The position numbers and the translations under genes are program-made. A stretch of DNA of 64,000 bases from JAGXTF01 sp038317095 (GTDB lineage Bacteria > Bacteroidota > Bacteroidia > NS11-12g > UBA955), in NCBI GenBank assembly GCA_038317095.1, contig JBBQBB010000001.1, positions 62,001 to 126,000 of the forward strand, given 5' to 3'. The notes beneath the pieces were generated by a model. The model ran no database searches. It was given only the letters and a program-made list of their open reading frames with translations, and was not told the DNA's origin. Shown one piece after another: positions 52,104 through 61,731 of the stretch. Within the stretch, counting starts at the first letter, position 1. The number at the start of each line of letters is the position of its first letter.

Positions 52104-53369
52104 TTAATTAGAGTTACTTAATCCTGCAAAACTGGCTAAAGTTTCAGACTTGTATTCACCACGGTCTAACTTTTCTTTTATCGCTTTAAAAGCATTTATA
52201 GTTTCTTCAACGTCTGCCAAACTATGCACAGCCGTGGGAATAAGCCTCAACATGATTACACCTTTGGGTACAACCGGATAGACAACAATACTGCAGAAAA
52301 TATCATAATTTTCGCGCAAATCCAGTATCAAGTGAGTAGCTTCAGGTATTGTACCATCTAGCAGCACCGGGGTTACGGGGGTAGTTGTCACTCCTATATT
52401 AAATCCTGCTTCGCGCAACCCATTTTGCAAGGCATGCACAATCTTCCACAGATTTTCTTTTAACTCTGGCCTGGTCCTAATCAGTTCTAATCTTTTGATC
52501 GCGCCAACGGTCATTGGCATGGGTAACGCTTTTGCATAAATCTGCGAACGCAAATTGTACCGCATAAATTTAATGATATTCGGCTCACTGCCAATAAAAG
52601 CACCTATCCCAGCCATTGATTTTGCAAATGTGCTGAAATAAATATCAATCCCATCTTGGCATTCTTGCTCCTCTCCGGTTCCAGCGCCCGTTTTGCCCAT
52701 TGTGCCAAAGCCATGCGCATCGTCTACAAACAAACGGAAATTGTATTTCTCTTTTAATTCTATAATTTCTTTCAGTTTACCCTGCGATCCACTCATTCCA
52801 AATACACCTTCTGTGATAACCAATATAGCTCCATCCGTGTCTTTTACCAATCGAGTGGCTCGCTGTAACTGTTGCTCTAGGCTTTCAATGTTGTTATGTG
52901 CATACACAAATCTTTTGCCCATATGCAAGCGAACGCCATCAATTATACAAGCGTGACTTTCTGCGTCATAAACAATAACATCATGCCTATCTACCAAAGC
53001 ATCAATGGCAGAAACTACGCCCTGGTAACCGTAGTTCAATAGAATTACTTCTGGCTTATCTATAAATGAGGCTAAATCCCTTTCCAATTGTTCGTGGTAT
53101 TTGCTATTTCCACTCATCATGCGCGCGCCCATAGGGTAGGCCATACCAAATTCTGCGGCTGCATCTGCGTCTGCTTTGCGAACCTCTGTATGGTCTGCCA
53201 ATCCCAAATAATTGTTTAAACTCCAATTCAAACGGGTTTTTCCATTGAATTTCATTCTTGGGCCTATCGGACCTTCCAATTTTGGAAAAGTGTAATATCC
53301 ATGTGCGTCGTCTGCATGTGTTCCCAATGGACCCATGCGGTTTAAGATTTTGTCAAAAATATCTTTCAT
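52104..53369 (-). CDS. PLP-dependent alpha-oxoamine synthase (SPT/KBL/AONS family)
   Basis: 421 residues from the ATG at 53369; an ORF extends 28 codons further but overlaps the methyltransferase gene. 'SLNNYLGLADHTEVRKADAD', 'MGARMMSGNSKYHEQLERDL', PLP-Asp and His in 'FVDDAHGFGTMGKTG', and PLP-Lys in 'STFAKSMAGIGAFIG'. Condenses an amino acid with an acyl-CoA; serine palmitoyltransferase, cysteate acyltransferase and glycine C-acetyltransferase are the options. Sphingolipid or sulfonolipid synthesis is plausible in this phylum. Confidence 0.85.
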   Translation of the reverse strand: MKDIFDKILNRMGPLGTHADDAHGYYTFPKLEGPIGPRMKFNGKTRLNWSLNNYLGLADHTEVRKADADAAAEFGMAYPMGARMMSGNSKYHEQLERDLASFIDKPEVILLNYGYQGVVSAIDALVDRHDVIVYDAESHACIIDGVRLHMGKRFVYAHNNIESLEQQLQRATRLVKDTDGAILVITEGVFGMSGSQGKLKEIIELKEKYNFRLFVDDAHGFGTMGKTGAGTGEEQECQDGIDIYFSTFAKSMAGIGAFIGSEPNIIKFMRYNLRSQIYAKALPMPMTVGAIKRLELIRTRPELKENLWKIVHALQNGLREAGFNIGVTTTPVTPVLLDGTIPEATHLILDLRENYDIFCSIVVYPVVPKGVIMLRLIPTAVHSLADVEETINAFKAIKEKLDRGEYKSETLASFAGLSNSN

Positions 53370-53407
53370 TCTTCTATAATAAAATGAGATGCAAAAGTAA
53401 CAAATAA

Positions 53408-54151
53408 TTATCGATCTAATCCTTTTCCTGCAATTCCAGCAAGAAAAACACATGGATTTTTACCCAACAAAGGAATTTCCCTTTTCCATTCGCGGGCTGT
53501 TTTGGTTAATATCCATTGTCCCGAACCGTGTATGTTGTATGCCACACATATCCTTGTCTCATCAGCCATTGCGCCAATCAAAACTTGAAAAAAACGATCG
53601 GATCGATATGGTGCTTCTATGAAAATTTGGGTGTATCCATTTCGTTGTATCGTTTTTCCGGCATCGCCAAGAAATTGCTTTAACTCTGGTTCTTTTATAG
53701 GTGCATAGCCATGAAACGTAAACTGCTGACCGTTTAGCCCAGATGCCATCAATGCCAATACAATGCTGCCTGGACCTACCAAGGGCTCCACAATATATTT
53801 GTTATCATGTGCCCATGTTACCACCGCTGCTCCAGGATCCGCCATTCCGGGTAAACCTGCCTCGCTGCAAACACAAATATTTCCGCTTTTTATATGACTT
53901 TGCAAAAATAAATGAAGATTGTGCGTGCTTGCATCCCTGTTAAGTTCAAAAAAAACCAAATCGTCTATCACAATCCCCAACCCAACAGAAGTTAGAAATC
54001 GCCGCGCAGTGCGCACGTTTTCTACCACCCATTTTTTTGTATGTAATAATATATCAACAAGATAAGTTGAATTGAATTGCGTAAATGAACCATCCCCTAA
54101 TGGAACTGGCATTAAGATTATCTTGTTCCGTAAAATTTGATTTTCGTTCAT
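53408..54151 (-). CDS. RsmI-like SAM-dependent methyltransferase
   Basis: 247 residues of the tetrapyrrole-methylase fold. 'ICVCSEAGLPGMADPGAAVV' (family motif) and 'EPLVGPGSIVLALMASGLNG' with 'FHGYAPIKEPEL' are those of RsmI, which methylates the 2'-OH of C1402 in 16S rRNA. The C-terminal half has 'QIFIEAPYRSDRFFQVLIGA'. The N-terminus ('KIILMPVPLGDGS') replaces the canonical 'PTPIGN'; a known Bacteroidota RsmI paralogue. Divergent from PorU2. Confidence 0.82.
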   Translation of the reverse strand: MNENQILRNKIILMPVPLGDGSFTQFNSTYLVDILLHTKKWVVENVRTARRFLTSVGLGIVIDDLVFFELNRDASTHNLHLFLQSHIKSGNICVCSEAGLPGMADPGAAVVTWAHDNKYIVEPLVGPGSIVLALMASGLNGQQFTFHGYAPIKEPELKQFLGDAGKTIQRNGYTQIFIEAPYRSDRFFQVLIGAMADETRICVAYNIHGSGQWILTKTAREWKREIPLLGKNPCVFLAGIAGKGLDR

Positions 54152-54165
54152 CCGTTTTTTTACCT

Positions 54166-54173
54166 TATTTTTG
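54166..54173 (+). promoter_or_regulatory. -7 box TATTTTTG of the PorU2 gene, five bases before ATG
   Basis: Perfect TAnnTTTG, then TATCT and the ATG at 54179. TTTG at 54136-54139 is 26 bases upstream (long); TTCG at 54143-54146 has a 19-base spacer. Confidence 0.5.
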
Positions 54174-54178
54174 TATCT

Positions 54179-57100
54179 ATGTTTCGCAAGCTAAATGCTG
54201 CCCCAAAGCTTTGCTTTTTGTTATTGTGTTTATTTGTAAACCGCGCTTCCGCCCAAAAATATGGGAATGAATGGATTGATACTGCAAAGGTGCATGTAAA
54301 ATTTAACATTGGGAAGGATGGCATTTATAGAATTGGATATTTTTCCCTTGAACAATTTTTTACAGATGCAAATGTGTTTTTAAATAAAATTCCGTTTGAC
54401 CAATTTAGATTGTTTACTATGGGTAACCAAGTTCCAATCTATGTTAAGGACAACAACAACAACAAATTATGGGATGTTACAGATTATATTGAGTTTGTAG
54501 GCCATCCCATTGATGGTAAGTTAGATGCGGAGTTGTATGATAAGCCAGAATACCAGCGGCATACACTTAATACGTATCTTTTGGATGACAGCGGTAGCTA
54601 TTTTTTAACCTATCGAAACGCCGGAACTCCCCTTCGTTATGCAGATTATGTCAATCCTTCGCCACCCATTACACCAGCAAGATCATTTTATATAGCCAAG
54701 CAGCAATTTGCACCTATGGTGAATTATGCTCCAGGTCAGCGTGTTTTGGTTGGGGATAAAGATATTTATTTGTGCAGTTATTCCAATGGAGAAGGCTTTT
54801 GTGGAGAATATTTTTTTGGTTCCTTAGATTTAAGCGCCATTAATTATAAAGTCGCCATTCCTACACCCTATTATGTACCGGCTGGGCCTGCGCCCATATT
54901 GGAATCTGGTATTGTCGGCATTTCTAATTGTGCCTATAACAAAAATCACCGCGTTCGATTTATGGTAGGCCCAGATTTATTTACCAGCAGAAACCTGCAC
55001 GATACTACATTCAGTAGCACCAATCCAATTACAATCAACCGAACATTGGTTCCATCAGATATAGGTTCAAATTTTACGTATTTAACCTTTAATAGCACTT
55101 TGGTTACTGGTGGGTGTGGGGGGTCAACTTGCGCCCATTCGCACAGCATTCTCGCCTATCCAAAAGAATATAGGTTGGATGACAGCATTCAACTTGCTTA
55201 TACTGAAGATACATCTTCAGTGCCTTTTAATGTTGTTTGGAATGGATATGGCGATGGATTCTTTAGCTTACCCGTTGTATTCGATGAAACCAACGGAATT
55301 CGAATTGAAGGTGCATTTGTGCTGGGACAGAAAAAAGTGAAATTTACTTATCCTGCCATTTCACAAAAAGGCAAAGTGTTTATGCAAGATGAGGTGCGTA
55401 TAAAAACCTTGAATTTTGCAGATGCAAGAAGCGTTCGTATGTTCGATTATTCAAAACAAATTACCGACGCAACTTATCTCATGGTCACTGCCCGTGCCTT
55501 AAACATAAGTCAAAAGGAGGAGATTAAACAATATGCACAATTTTGGGGCACCCGATACAATGTTTTTGTGAATGAAATTGAGGATCTTTACAACTCCTTT
55601 GGTTATGGTTTAAAACATCCATTGGCAATTCGCAAATGGTGTAAATATTTGCTCGAAACCGCACCTGCCAATAAAGAACCTAAGTTTTTACTTTTAATTG
55701 GTCGTGGTTTCGATATGTACTACAACCATGGAACATCAGCTTCCCAGCTAACACCGCATCTTTCAAGAAATTTTATCCCGGCAATGGGAACGCCAGTTTC
55801 TGATAATTTATTTACCGCAGGTCTTAAGGGCGCATTGTATGAACCCGCTATTCCTACAGGCCGTCTTTCAATTGATAAACCCGAAGAATTGCTAATATAC
55901 TTAGATAAATTAGCCTCTTATGTAAATTCAATCAACAATTACGATGAATGGCAAAAACGGGTCTTGCATTTAAGTGGTGGTGCTACCCCTGGGCAAGCTG
56001 CGGTTATACAAAATAGAATGGAAAAAATTGGCAGGTTTGTTACCCGCAATCCTTTTGCTGGAATTGTTCATTCCTACTCGAAATCTGCTGGTGGGGCTGT
56101 AGATGTTAATTTTAGAACCGCAATTACGAATGAATTAAATACGGGTTGCGGTTTGGTTTCATTTCTAGGACATGGCTCTTCTTCTGTTACCGACGTAGAC
56201 ATTGGAGATCCCAAGGATTATCTAAATTTTGGCAAGTATCCAATATTTTATTTCAACGGTTGTCAAGTTGGAAACCCATGCATCCCTATTGATATAAAAC
56301 AATACATTCCGCTTTCAGAAAAGTTGATTAAATTTAAAGACAAAGGTGGAGTGGCTTTTCTAGGTCAAACTTCAACCAGCGAGTTATATACTGTTGCTAG
56401 CCAAATGGAGTTTTTTTATCAGTCTTATTTTGATTCAATCCGGGATAAAAGTTTGGGTAAAGTTTTGCAAACAGCCATTAAGAATTTTCAATCACCCAAT
56501 GCAACGCTTAACCGTATTCATTGTGAAGAATTGCTGTTACAAGGTGATCCCGCTTTGCCTGTTTTTGCACCTTCACTCCCCGATTTTTCTGTTTCAGAAG
56601 GGAGTCTTTTTCTCGATCCTCCGAATACTGTGGCACTTCAAGATTCTTTTAGAGTGGGTGTTATTGTCACCAATAAAGGCAAAGGTATTATAGATTCTTT
56701 TAATGTCAATTTGTCCAGGGTTTATCCTGATGGAACCACCCGAAGAAATTATTCAAAAAGATGGTTGCTGCAAGGAAACTCAGATACCGTATTTTTTGTG
56801 ATTAGAAGTAAAGATAGAAACACAGGTGGGAAAAATGTTTTTTCCGCCAATTTAAATCCCGAAAAGAAGCCAATAGAATTTAAATATGAAAATAATTTTA
56901 TCCAACAAGAATTTGTTTTACCTACCAATGGGTTAAATTTAATTTCTCCCAACAGATTCGCCATTGTTGGCACAGATTCAGTTGAATTTATTGCGGAGGC
57001 AAATGATTTGTTTAAGCAAAATGATGATTATTATTTTGAATTGGATACAACACCTAATTTCAATAGTGTAAAATTAATTTCTTTGGAGAAAAACAAAACG

Positions 57101-59290
57101 CCAATTACTTCTAGTGTAATTGCAAAATGGAAAGTAAAGCTTCCAGTATTAAAAGATTCTCAAATGTATTTTTGGCGGGCTAGGTTAAGTTCTGCACAGC
57201 TTGAAGGTGGTGCATGGGTTATGTATTCTTTTACTTATATCAAAGACCATTCTGTTGGTTGGATGCAAAATGTGGCTTGGCAATACAACAACAAAGTGTC
57301 CAACAATTCATTTACAAATTTAACTGCCGATACGGTTACTCAAAGTTTGCAATTTAGCAAAATTTTGAAAAAAATATATATGGATTGTAGTTACAATTCT
57401 GCCAGTAATTTGGGTGTTAAAGAAGCGGGGTTCTCTTCTCAAGATTTAAATTATGGGGTTTGTAAAACGGGTCTCGTTTGCATGCCTTGGGATGGGAGAA
57501 AGTTAGTTCGCACCCCCTTAAACCCCAGTATCATTTATCCTGATTGTTATTGGGGACGTGCGTGGGAATCTTTAGGGCATATCGACGATTATCAACTTTA
57601 TTATGCATTTGATATGTCTAGTTCTGCGGAGCAAGACAATTTCGTGAAGTTTATCAATACCATGCCTGATAGCATGTATGTAACCATATACACTAGACTT
57701 CGTTCGTCAGCCGACCAATGGAAGCCTGAAGTTATTTCCGCTTTAAATAAAATAGGCAGTGCTTTTTTCGATACAGTGTCTCGCAGAACCGATGATGCTA
57801 TGTGGGTTGCTCTGGGAAAAAAAGGATGGAAGCCTGGTGTTGCCCAAGAGGCAATGACCTTTGGTCGCCAATTTCCCTATGTTCAGTTAGAGGGAAATAT
57901 GGTAGGAGATGCCCAATTGGGCAATATGATTTCTGAGAAAATGGGTCCGGTTAATGCTTTTAATAAATTCTATTTTACCAATAAAAAAGATAAAACTTTA
58001 TATAGTGCAGACGACCTAAAATACAATATTTATGGAATCCCTTCATCAGGACTTCCAACATTGTTGTATTCTGGTGTTAAAACCCCTCCGCAAGATTTAT
58101 CTACAATCAATACTTACCTATATAAATACATTCAATTGGAAGTGGTTTCTGAAGATAAAAAGGACAATTCATCCCCGAATATGGGAAACTGGAGAGTTAC
58201 CCATGATCCCGTTCCTGAAGGTAGTATTTATCCAAATGCGAAATTTGGATATCAGTTTCATGACGATACTTTGTACGAAGGCGATACATTTTATATTAAA
58301 TTGCCTTTTAAAAATATTGGTACTATAAATTTTAGAGACTCTATCCGTTTGGATTATTCTTGTTACCATAAAACTACAAGAAATATTCTAGGTAAAGGGC
58401 AGCGAAAATATACAGCACTTAACCCGGATAGTGCATTTTATTTTGCGTTTAAGTTGCCCACAACTGGCCTTGCAGGTCCCTACGTTTTGCAAGTAAACGT
58501 AAACCAATTTTTTGAACAACCAGAAATTACATTGGTAAACAATTCTGCTTTAATTAATTTTCACGTAACCAAGGATTTAATGGGTCCGCTGTTGGATATT
58601 ACCTTCGATGGACGCCATATTTTACAAGGAGATGTTGTAAGTGCAAATCCTATCATTCAAATTTTAAGCAAAGATGAAAATAAGTATTTGTTGCAAAAAG
58701 ATTCGTCTACCTTTGATTTGCTGCTAAAACGGCCTGAAAGCAGTGTCTTTGAAATGTTGAAATGGGGTTCTGATGCTCGGTTTTATGCCGCCCAAAACAA
58801 AGAAAATAAAGCGACGATAGAATACCGTCCTACAGATTTGCCCAACGGTTCTTATACTTTAAAAGTGCAAAGCAGAGATGCAAGTAAAAATCTTTCAGGA
58901 GCACTAGATTACGAAATTCTTTTTAATGTGGTTAGAGAAGAATCTGTAACCCATTTTTATCCTTATCCAAATCCATTTACTTCGTCTATGCGTTTCGTTT
59001 TTACACTTACAGGCACCAATATACCTGACGAAATAAAAATTAAAATTATGACTGCCGAAGGACGTGTGGTTAAAGAATTGAACAAAGAAGATTTGGGGGA
59101 TGTACACGTGGGAAATAATATTACTTCCTGGGCTTGGGATGGCACAGATCAATTTGGCGATAAACTTGGAAATGGAACCTATTTTTATAAGGTTTCTGTA
59201 AAAAACAATGGCCAAGAATTAAAGTTAAGACAATCTGCAGGCGATGCTTCCTTTAAAGAACAAGTGGGGGTTATTTATTTACTTCGGTAA
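54179..59290 (+). CDS. porU2: C25-family peptidase, type IX secretion sortase PorU2-like
   Basis: 1703 residues from the ATG at 54179, with a signal peptide ('LCFLLLCLFVNRASA'). The N-terminal ~430 residues are beta-rich; the gingipain-type C25 domain follows ('KFLLLIGRGFDMYYN' to 'FNGCQVGNP'), with catalytic His665 ('SFLGHGSSS') and Cys695 ('FYFNGCQVG'). CARDB/Ig-like repeats follow, and the end is a FlgD-like/T9SS C-terminal domain ('YPYPNPFTSSMRFVFTLTG', 'GNGTYFYKVSVK'). PorU proteins cut the sorting domain and attach cargo; PorU2 is the long relative. Size far exceeds classical PorU (~1150). Confidence 0.87.
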   Translation: MFRKLNAAPKLCFLLLCLFVNRASAQKYGNEWIDTAKVHVKFNIGKDGIYRIGYFSLEQFFTDANVFLNKIPFDQFRLFTMGNQVPIYVKDNNNNKLWDVTDYIEFVGHPIDGKLDAELYDKPEYQRHTLNTYLLDDSGSYFLTYRNAGTPLRYADYVNPSPPITPARSFYIAKQQFAPMVNYAPGQRVLVGDKDIYLCSYSNGEGFCGEYFFGSLDLSAINYKVAIPTPYYVPAGPAPILESGIVGISNCAYNKNHRVRFMVGPDLFTSRNLHDTTFSSTNPITINRTLVPSDIGSNFTYLTFNSTLVTGGCGGSTCAHSHSILAYPKEYRLDDSIQLAYTEDTSSVPFNVVWNGYGDGFFSLPVVFDETNGIRIEGAFVLGQKKVKFTYPAISQKGKVFMQDEVRIKTLNFADARSVRMFDYSKQITDATYLMVTARALNISQKEEIKQYAQFWGTRYNVFVNEIEDLYNSFGYGLKHPLAIRKWCKYLLETAPANKEPKFLLLIGRGFDMYYNHGTSASQLTPHLSRNFIPAMGTPVSDNLFTAGLKGALYEPAIPTGRLSIDKPEELLIYLDKLASYVNSINNYDEWQKRVLHLSGGATPGQAAVIQNRMEKIGRFVTRNPFAGIVHSYSKSAGGAVDVNFRTAITNELNTGCGLVSFLGHGSSSVTDVDIGDPKDYLNFGKYPIFYFNGCQVGNPCIPIDIKQYIPLSEKLIKFKDKGGVAFLGQTSTSELYTVASQMEFFYQSYFDSIRDKSLGKVLQTAIKNFQSPNATLNRIHCEELLLQGDPALPVFAPSLPDFSVSEGSLFLDPPNTVALQDSFRVGVIVTNKGKGIIDSFNVNLSRVYPDGTTRRNYSKRWLLQGNSDTVFFVIRSKDRNTGGKNVFSANLNPEKKPIEFKYENNFIQQEFVLPTNGLNLISPNRFAIVGTDSVEFIAEANDLFKQNDDYYFELDTTPNFNSVKLISLEKNKTPITSSVIAKWKVKLPVLKDSQMYFWRARLSSAQLEGGAWVMYSFTYIKDHSVGWMQNVAWQYNNKVSNNSFTNLTADTVTQSLQFSKILKKIYMDCSYNSASNLGVKEAGFSSQDLNYGVCKTGLVCMPWDGRKLVRTPLNPSIIYPDCYWGRAWESLGHIDDYQLYYAFDMSSSAEQDNFVKFINTMPDSMYVTIYTRLRSSADQWKPEVISALNKIGSAFFDTVSRRTDDAMWVALGKKGWKPGVAQEAMTFGRQFPYVQLEGNMVGDAQLGNMISEKMGPVNAFNKFYFTNKKDKTLYSADDLKYNIYGIPSSGLPTLLYSGVKTPPQDLSTINTYLYKYIQLEVVSEDKKDNSSPNMGNWRVTHDPVPEGSIYPNAKFGYQFHDDTLYEGDTFYIKLPFKNIGTINFRDSIRLDYSCYHKTTRNILGKGQRKYTALNPDSAFYFAFKLPTTGLAGPYVLQVNVNQFFEQPEITLVNNSALINFHVTKDLMGPLLDITFDGRHILQGDVVSANPIIQILSKDENKYLLQKDSSTFDLLLKRPESSVFEMLKWGSDARFYAAQNKENKATIEYRPTDLPNGSYTLKVQSRDASKNLSGALDYEILFNVVREESVTHFYPYPNPFTSSMRFVFTLTGTNIPDEIKIKIMTAEGRVVKELNKEDLGDVHVGNNITSWAWDGTDQFGDKLGNGTYFYKVSVKNNGQELKLRQSAGDASFKEQVGVIYLLR

Positions 59291-59311
59291 CTTTTAACAT
59301 CCATTTCTGCT

Positions 59312-59319
59312 TACTTTTG
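59312..59319 (+). promoter_or_regulatory. -7 box TACTTTTG four bases before GTG
   Basis: Perfect TAnnTTTG, four-base spacer CGGC, GTG at 59324. Confidence 0.5.
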
Positions 59320-59323
59320 CGGC

Positions 59324-59620
59324 GTGAATTGGCAAGATAAGCTAAAGACTCGTTGGAGTTTGAAATCTACAAGCCAAGTTTGGGTAATTCTTGTGGTTTT
59401 TGCACTTACAGGTACTTCGGTTGTGGTTTTTAGAAGGTATTTAAAGGCCAATTATGAATGGGCAAATCACTTATGGTTCACTTTTCTATACTATTGGCTA
59501 ATACTTCCCTTTTATAATCTATTATTGCTTGCTTATGGATGGGTATTTGGGAAATTTTCTTTCTTCTGGGAATTCGAAAAAAAATTCTTTAATCGCATTG
59601 TTAAATTAATAAAAAAATGA
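59324..59620 (+). CDS. Small two-helix membrane protein (DUF6787-like)
   Basis: 98 residues from a GTG start. Two helices: 'VWVILVVFALTGTSVVVF' and 'FLYYWLILPFYNLLLLAYGW', then a basic tail. The 'FALTGTS' and late 'FGKF.FFW.FEKKF' pattern resembles the DUF6787 family found with Fe-S genes in this phylum. ATGA overlap with apbC. Confidence 0.6.
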   Translation: MNWQDKLKTRWSLKSTSQVWVILVVFALTGTSVVVFRRYLKANYEWANHLWFTFLYYWLILPFYNLLLLAYGWVFGKFSFFWEFEKKFFNRIVKLIKK

Positions 59621-60684
59621 TTGAAAAAAGCGTAGTTTTAAAAGCACTGTCCAACGTGGATGATCCTGATTTTCAAAAGGATATTGTTAGCCTTGGAATG
59701 GTAGAGAAGTTGACAATCTCTGATACATTAATCTCGTTTGATTTGGTTTTAACCACCCCCGCTTGCCCTATGAAGGACATGATGGTGAATGCGTGTAAAA
59801 CTGCTATTCGGGTTATGGTAGATCCCAACATTGAAACGCAAGTGAATGCCACCAGCCGAGTGAGCAGCACACGCAACCAAGAAGAGGTCTTAAAAGGGGT
59901 GAAAAATATTATCGCCGTTGCCAGTGGAAAGGGCGGGGTAGGGAAAAGCACTGTAGCCGCAACTTTGGCGCTGGCTTTGCATAAAATGGGCGCAACTGTG
60001 GGATTGCTCGATGCCGATATTTACGGCCCTAGTGTTCCTACTCTTTTTGGTATACACGATTCTCCCGAAATGATTACCCGCGATGGAAAACAGATTATGA
60101 TTCCCATTGAAAAACATGGAATTAAACTTTTAAGCATCGGCTTTATGAGCAAACCAGGACAAGCTATAGTGTGGCGTGGCCCTATGATTTCTAGCGCCTT
60201 TAAGCAATTTATCAACGATGTAGATTGGGGCGATTTGGATTATTTAATTATAGACCTACCACCTGGCACGGGAGATGTGCAACTTACGCTGTCTCAATTG
60301 GTTCCTGTTACTGGCTGTGTAATTGTTACTACTCCCCAGCAGGTAGCTAAAAGTGATGCACAAAGGGCAATTTCCATGTTTAAAATGCCCGCTATCGCAA
60401 AACCAATTTTAGGGGTCATAGAAAACATGTCCTACTTCATTCCAGAAGATATGCCAGATAAAAAATATTATATCTTTGGCTCTGGCGCGGGTCACCAACT
60501 TGCGCTAGAAGAAGAAATTCCTTTTTTGGGGGAATTGCCTCTCACCAGTGCCATAAGGGAGCAAGCGGATCGAGGTGAAATTGATACCAATTCAATAGAG
60601 TTTGAGCCTTTTCAACGTGTTGCTGGAGAAATAGCCCGACAAATAAGTGTATTAAATTCAAAGGGATTTACTAACTTTGCATAG
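59617..60684 (+). CDS. apbC: Iron-sulfur cluster carrier, Mrp/ApbC P-loop ATPase
   Basis: 355 residues. N-terminal MIP18/DUF59 domain ('DPDFQKDIVSLGMVEKLTIS', 'TTPACPMKD'), then the MRP ATPase: deviant Walker A 'VASGKGGVGKSTVAATLAL', 'GLLDADIYGPSVPTLFG', Walker B-like 'DYLIIDLPPGTGDVQLT'. The CxxC of Mrp is not seen, so cluster-binding is less certain. Loads or carries [4Fe-4S] clusters. Upstream of nifU. Confidence 0.92.
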   Translation: MIEKSVVLKALSNVDDPDFQKDIVSLGMVEKLTISDTLISFDLVLTTPACPMKDMMVNACKTAIRVMVDPNIETQVNATSRVSSTRNQEEVLKGVKNIIAVASGKGGVGKSTVAATLALALHKMGATVGLLDADIYGPSVPTLFGIHDSPEMITRDGKQIMIPIEKHGIKLLSIGFMSKPGQAIVWRGPMISSAFKQFINDVDWGDLDYLIIDLPPGTGDVQLTLSQLVPVTGCVIVTTPQQVAKSDAQRAISMFKMPAIAKPILGVIENMSYFIPEDMPDKKYYIFGSGAGHQLALEEEIPFLGELPLTSAIREQADRGEIDTNSIEFEPFQRVAGEIARQISVLNSKGFTNFA

Positions 60685-60689
60685 TTAAA

Positions 60690-60935
60690 ATGGATAAGAA
60701 CACCACATTGATTAGCCAAATTTCAAGTGCACTCGACCAAATTCGACCCTATCTGCAAGCTGATGGTGGGGATGTGGAATTTTTGGAATTAAAAAATGGG
60801 AAAGATGTGACTCTTAAGCTTACCGGAAACTGCAGTAGTTGCTCTATGAGTGACATGACGATGACCGCAGGTGTGGAAGAAACATTACGTCGTAGTGTGC
60901 CAGGTCTTGGAAAAATAAGTGCAGTTAAAGAATAA
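60690..60935 (+). CDS. NifU C-terminal-domain Fe-S scaffold
   Basis: 81 residues: 'QIRPYLQADGGDVEFLELKN' and the CxxC of 'TGNCSSCSMSDMTMTAGVEE', the NifU/NfuA C-terminal signature. Scaffold or carrier for [4Fe-4S] clusters, co-transcribed with apbC five bases upstream. TAACTTTG at 60672-60679 could give an internal promoter. Confidence 0.92.
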   Translation: MDKNTTLISQISSALDQIRPYLQADGGDVEFLELKNGKDVTLKLTGNCSSCSMSDMTMTAGVEETLRRSVPGLGKISAVKE

Positions 60936-61731
60936 CAACCCCGTTCCCGTTTTTCAACCCTACAAGCAAATTCCAGGCGTGTTTATTACAGCTGCAGTGC
61001 TGGCCGTAATTCTGTTGCGCTGGGTCGAAAAACATTCCCCAGGCGAACCCGCAAATACAATTTATGGTCTCATTTTGTTCTTTGGTATCGTGCTCGTATA
61101 TACCCTCGATCATTTGTTTGATTTGGTGAAAATTGAACAAAAAAAAGCCATCATTCAGTCCCATCACTTTGTCAATGTTTTTATTTGTGTCGTTTCCTCA
61201 GCCGCCATTGGTGCACTGTTGGCATTTAATTCATCCAGTTTAGATTTCGGCCATTTTTGGATTCTGTTATTGCCCGCTTTTGTTTATGTTTTTGTGGCTC
61301 TAAACGTAATTCCTTTTATTCGTGGATTTAAAGAATTAATTATAGCTTTAACTGTTTCCTTGTCTTTGGTTTATCCTCTTGTCAATGAACATCCAATGCT
61401 AATATTGAAATTGGCTCTGCCCGCGTTTGTTGTTTGTCTTATGAATTTGCTTTTATACGGGTTTTTCGAAAAAGAAAAAGATAGTTATTTTGGTTTTAAA
61501 ACAATCTATTCCAGTCGCGATTCTTATAAAGCCTACAAACACCTCATAAATGCATTTGTAATTTTAACGATTGCCTTGGCAATCGGATGGGTTTTTTTGG
61601 CCAACCTGATTTTCCCTTTTGCTGCCGCCGCCGCTTTATACTGGATCGTTTTGGTTTTTCAAAAACAGATTTCGAATCCAAATATTTATCGGTGGCTACT
61701 AGACCTGGTTTTGGTAATTATTATGATCTAA
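60919..61731 (+). CDS. Polytopic membrane protein of unknown function
   Basis: 270 residues from a GTG start, eight predicted helices ('VFITAAVLAVILLRWV', 'IYGLILFFGIVLVYTLDHLF', 'HFWILLLPAFVYVFVALNVI', 'ALYWIVLVFQK'). 'TLDHLFDLVKIEQKKA' after helix 2 is reminiscent of UbiA-like prenyltransferases but the Asp-rich motifs are incomplete. Overlaps the NifU gene by 17 bases. Confidence 0.7.
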   Translation: MQLKNNNPVPVFQPYKQIPGVFITAAVLAVILLRWVEKHSPGEPANTIYGLILFFGIVLVYTLDHLFDLVKIEQKKAIIQSHHFVNVFICVVSSAAIGALLAFNSSSLDFGHFWILLLPAFVYVFVALNVIPFIRGFKELIIALTVSLSLVYPLVNEHPMLILKLALPAFVVCLMNLLLYGFFEKEKDSYFGFKTIYSSRDSYKAYKHLINAFVILTIALAIGWVFLANLIFPFAAAAALYWIVLVFQKQISNPNIYRWLLDLVLVIIMI

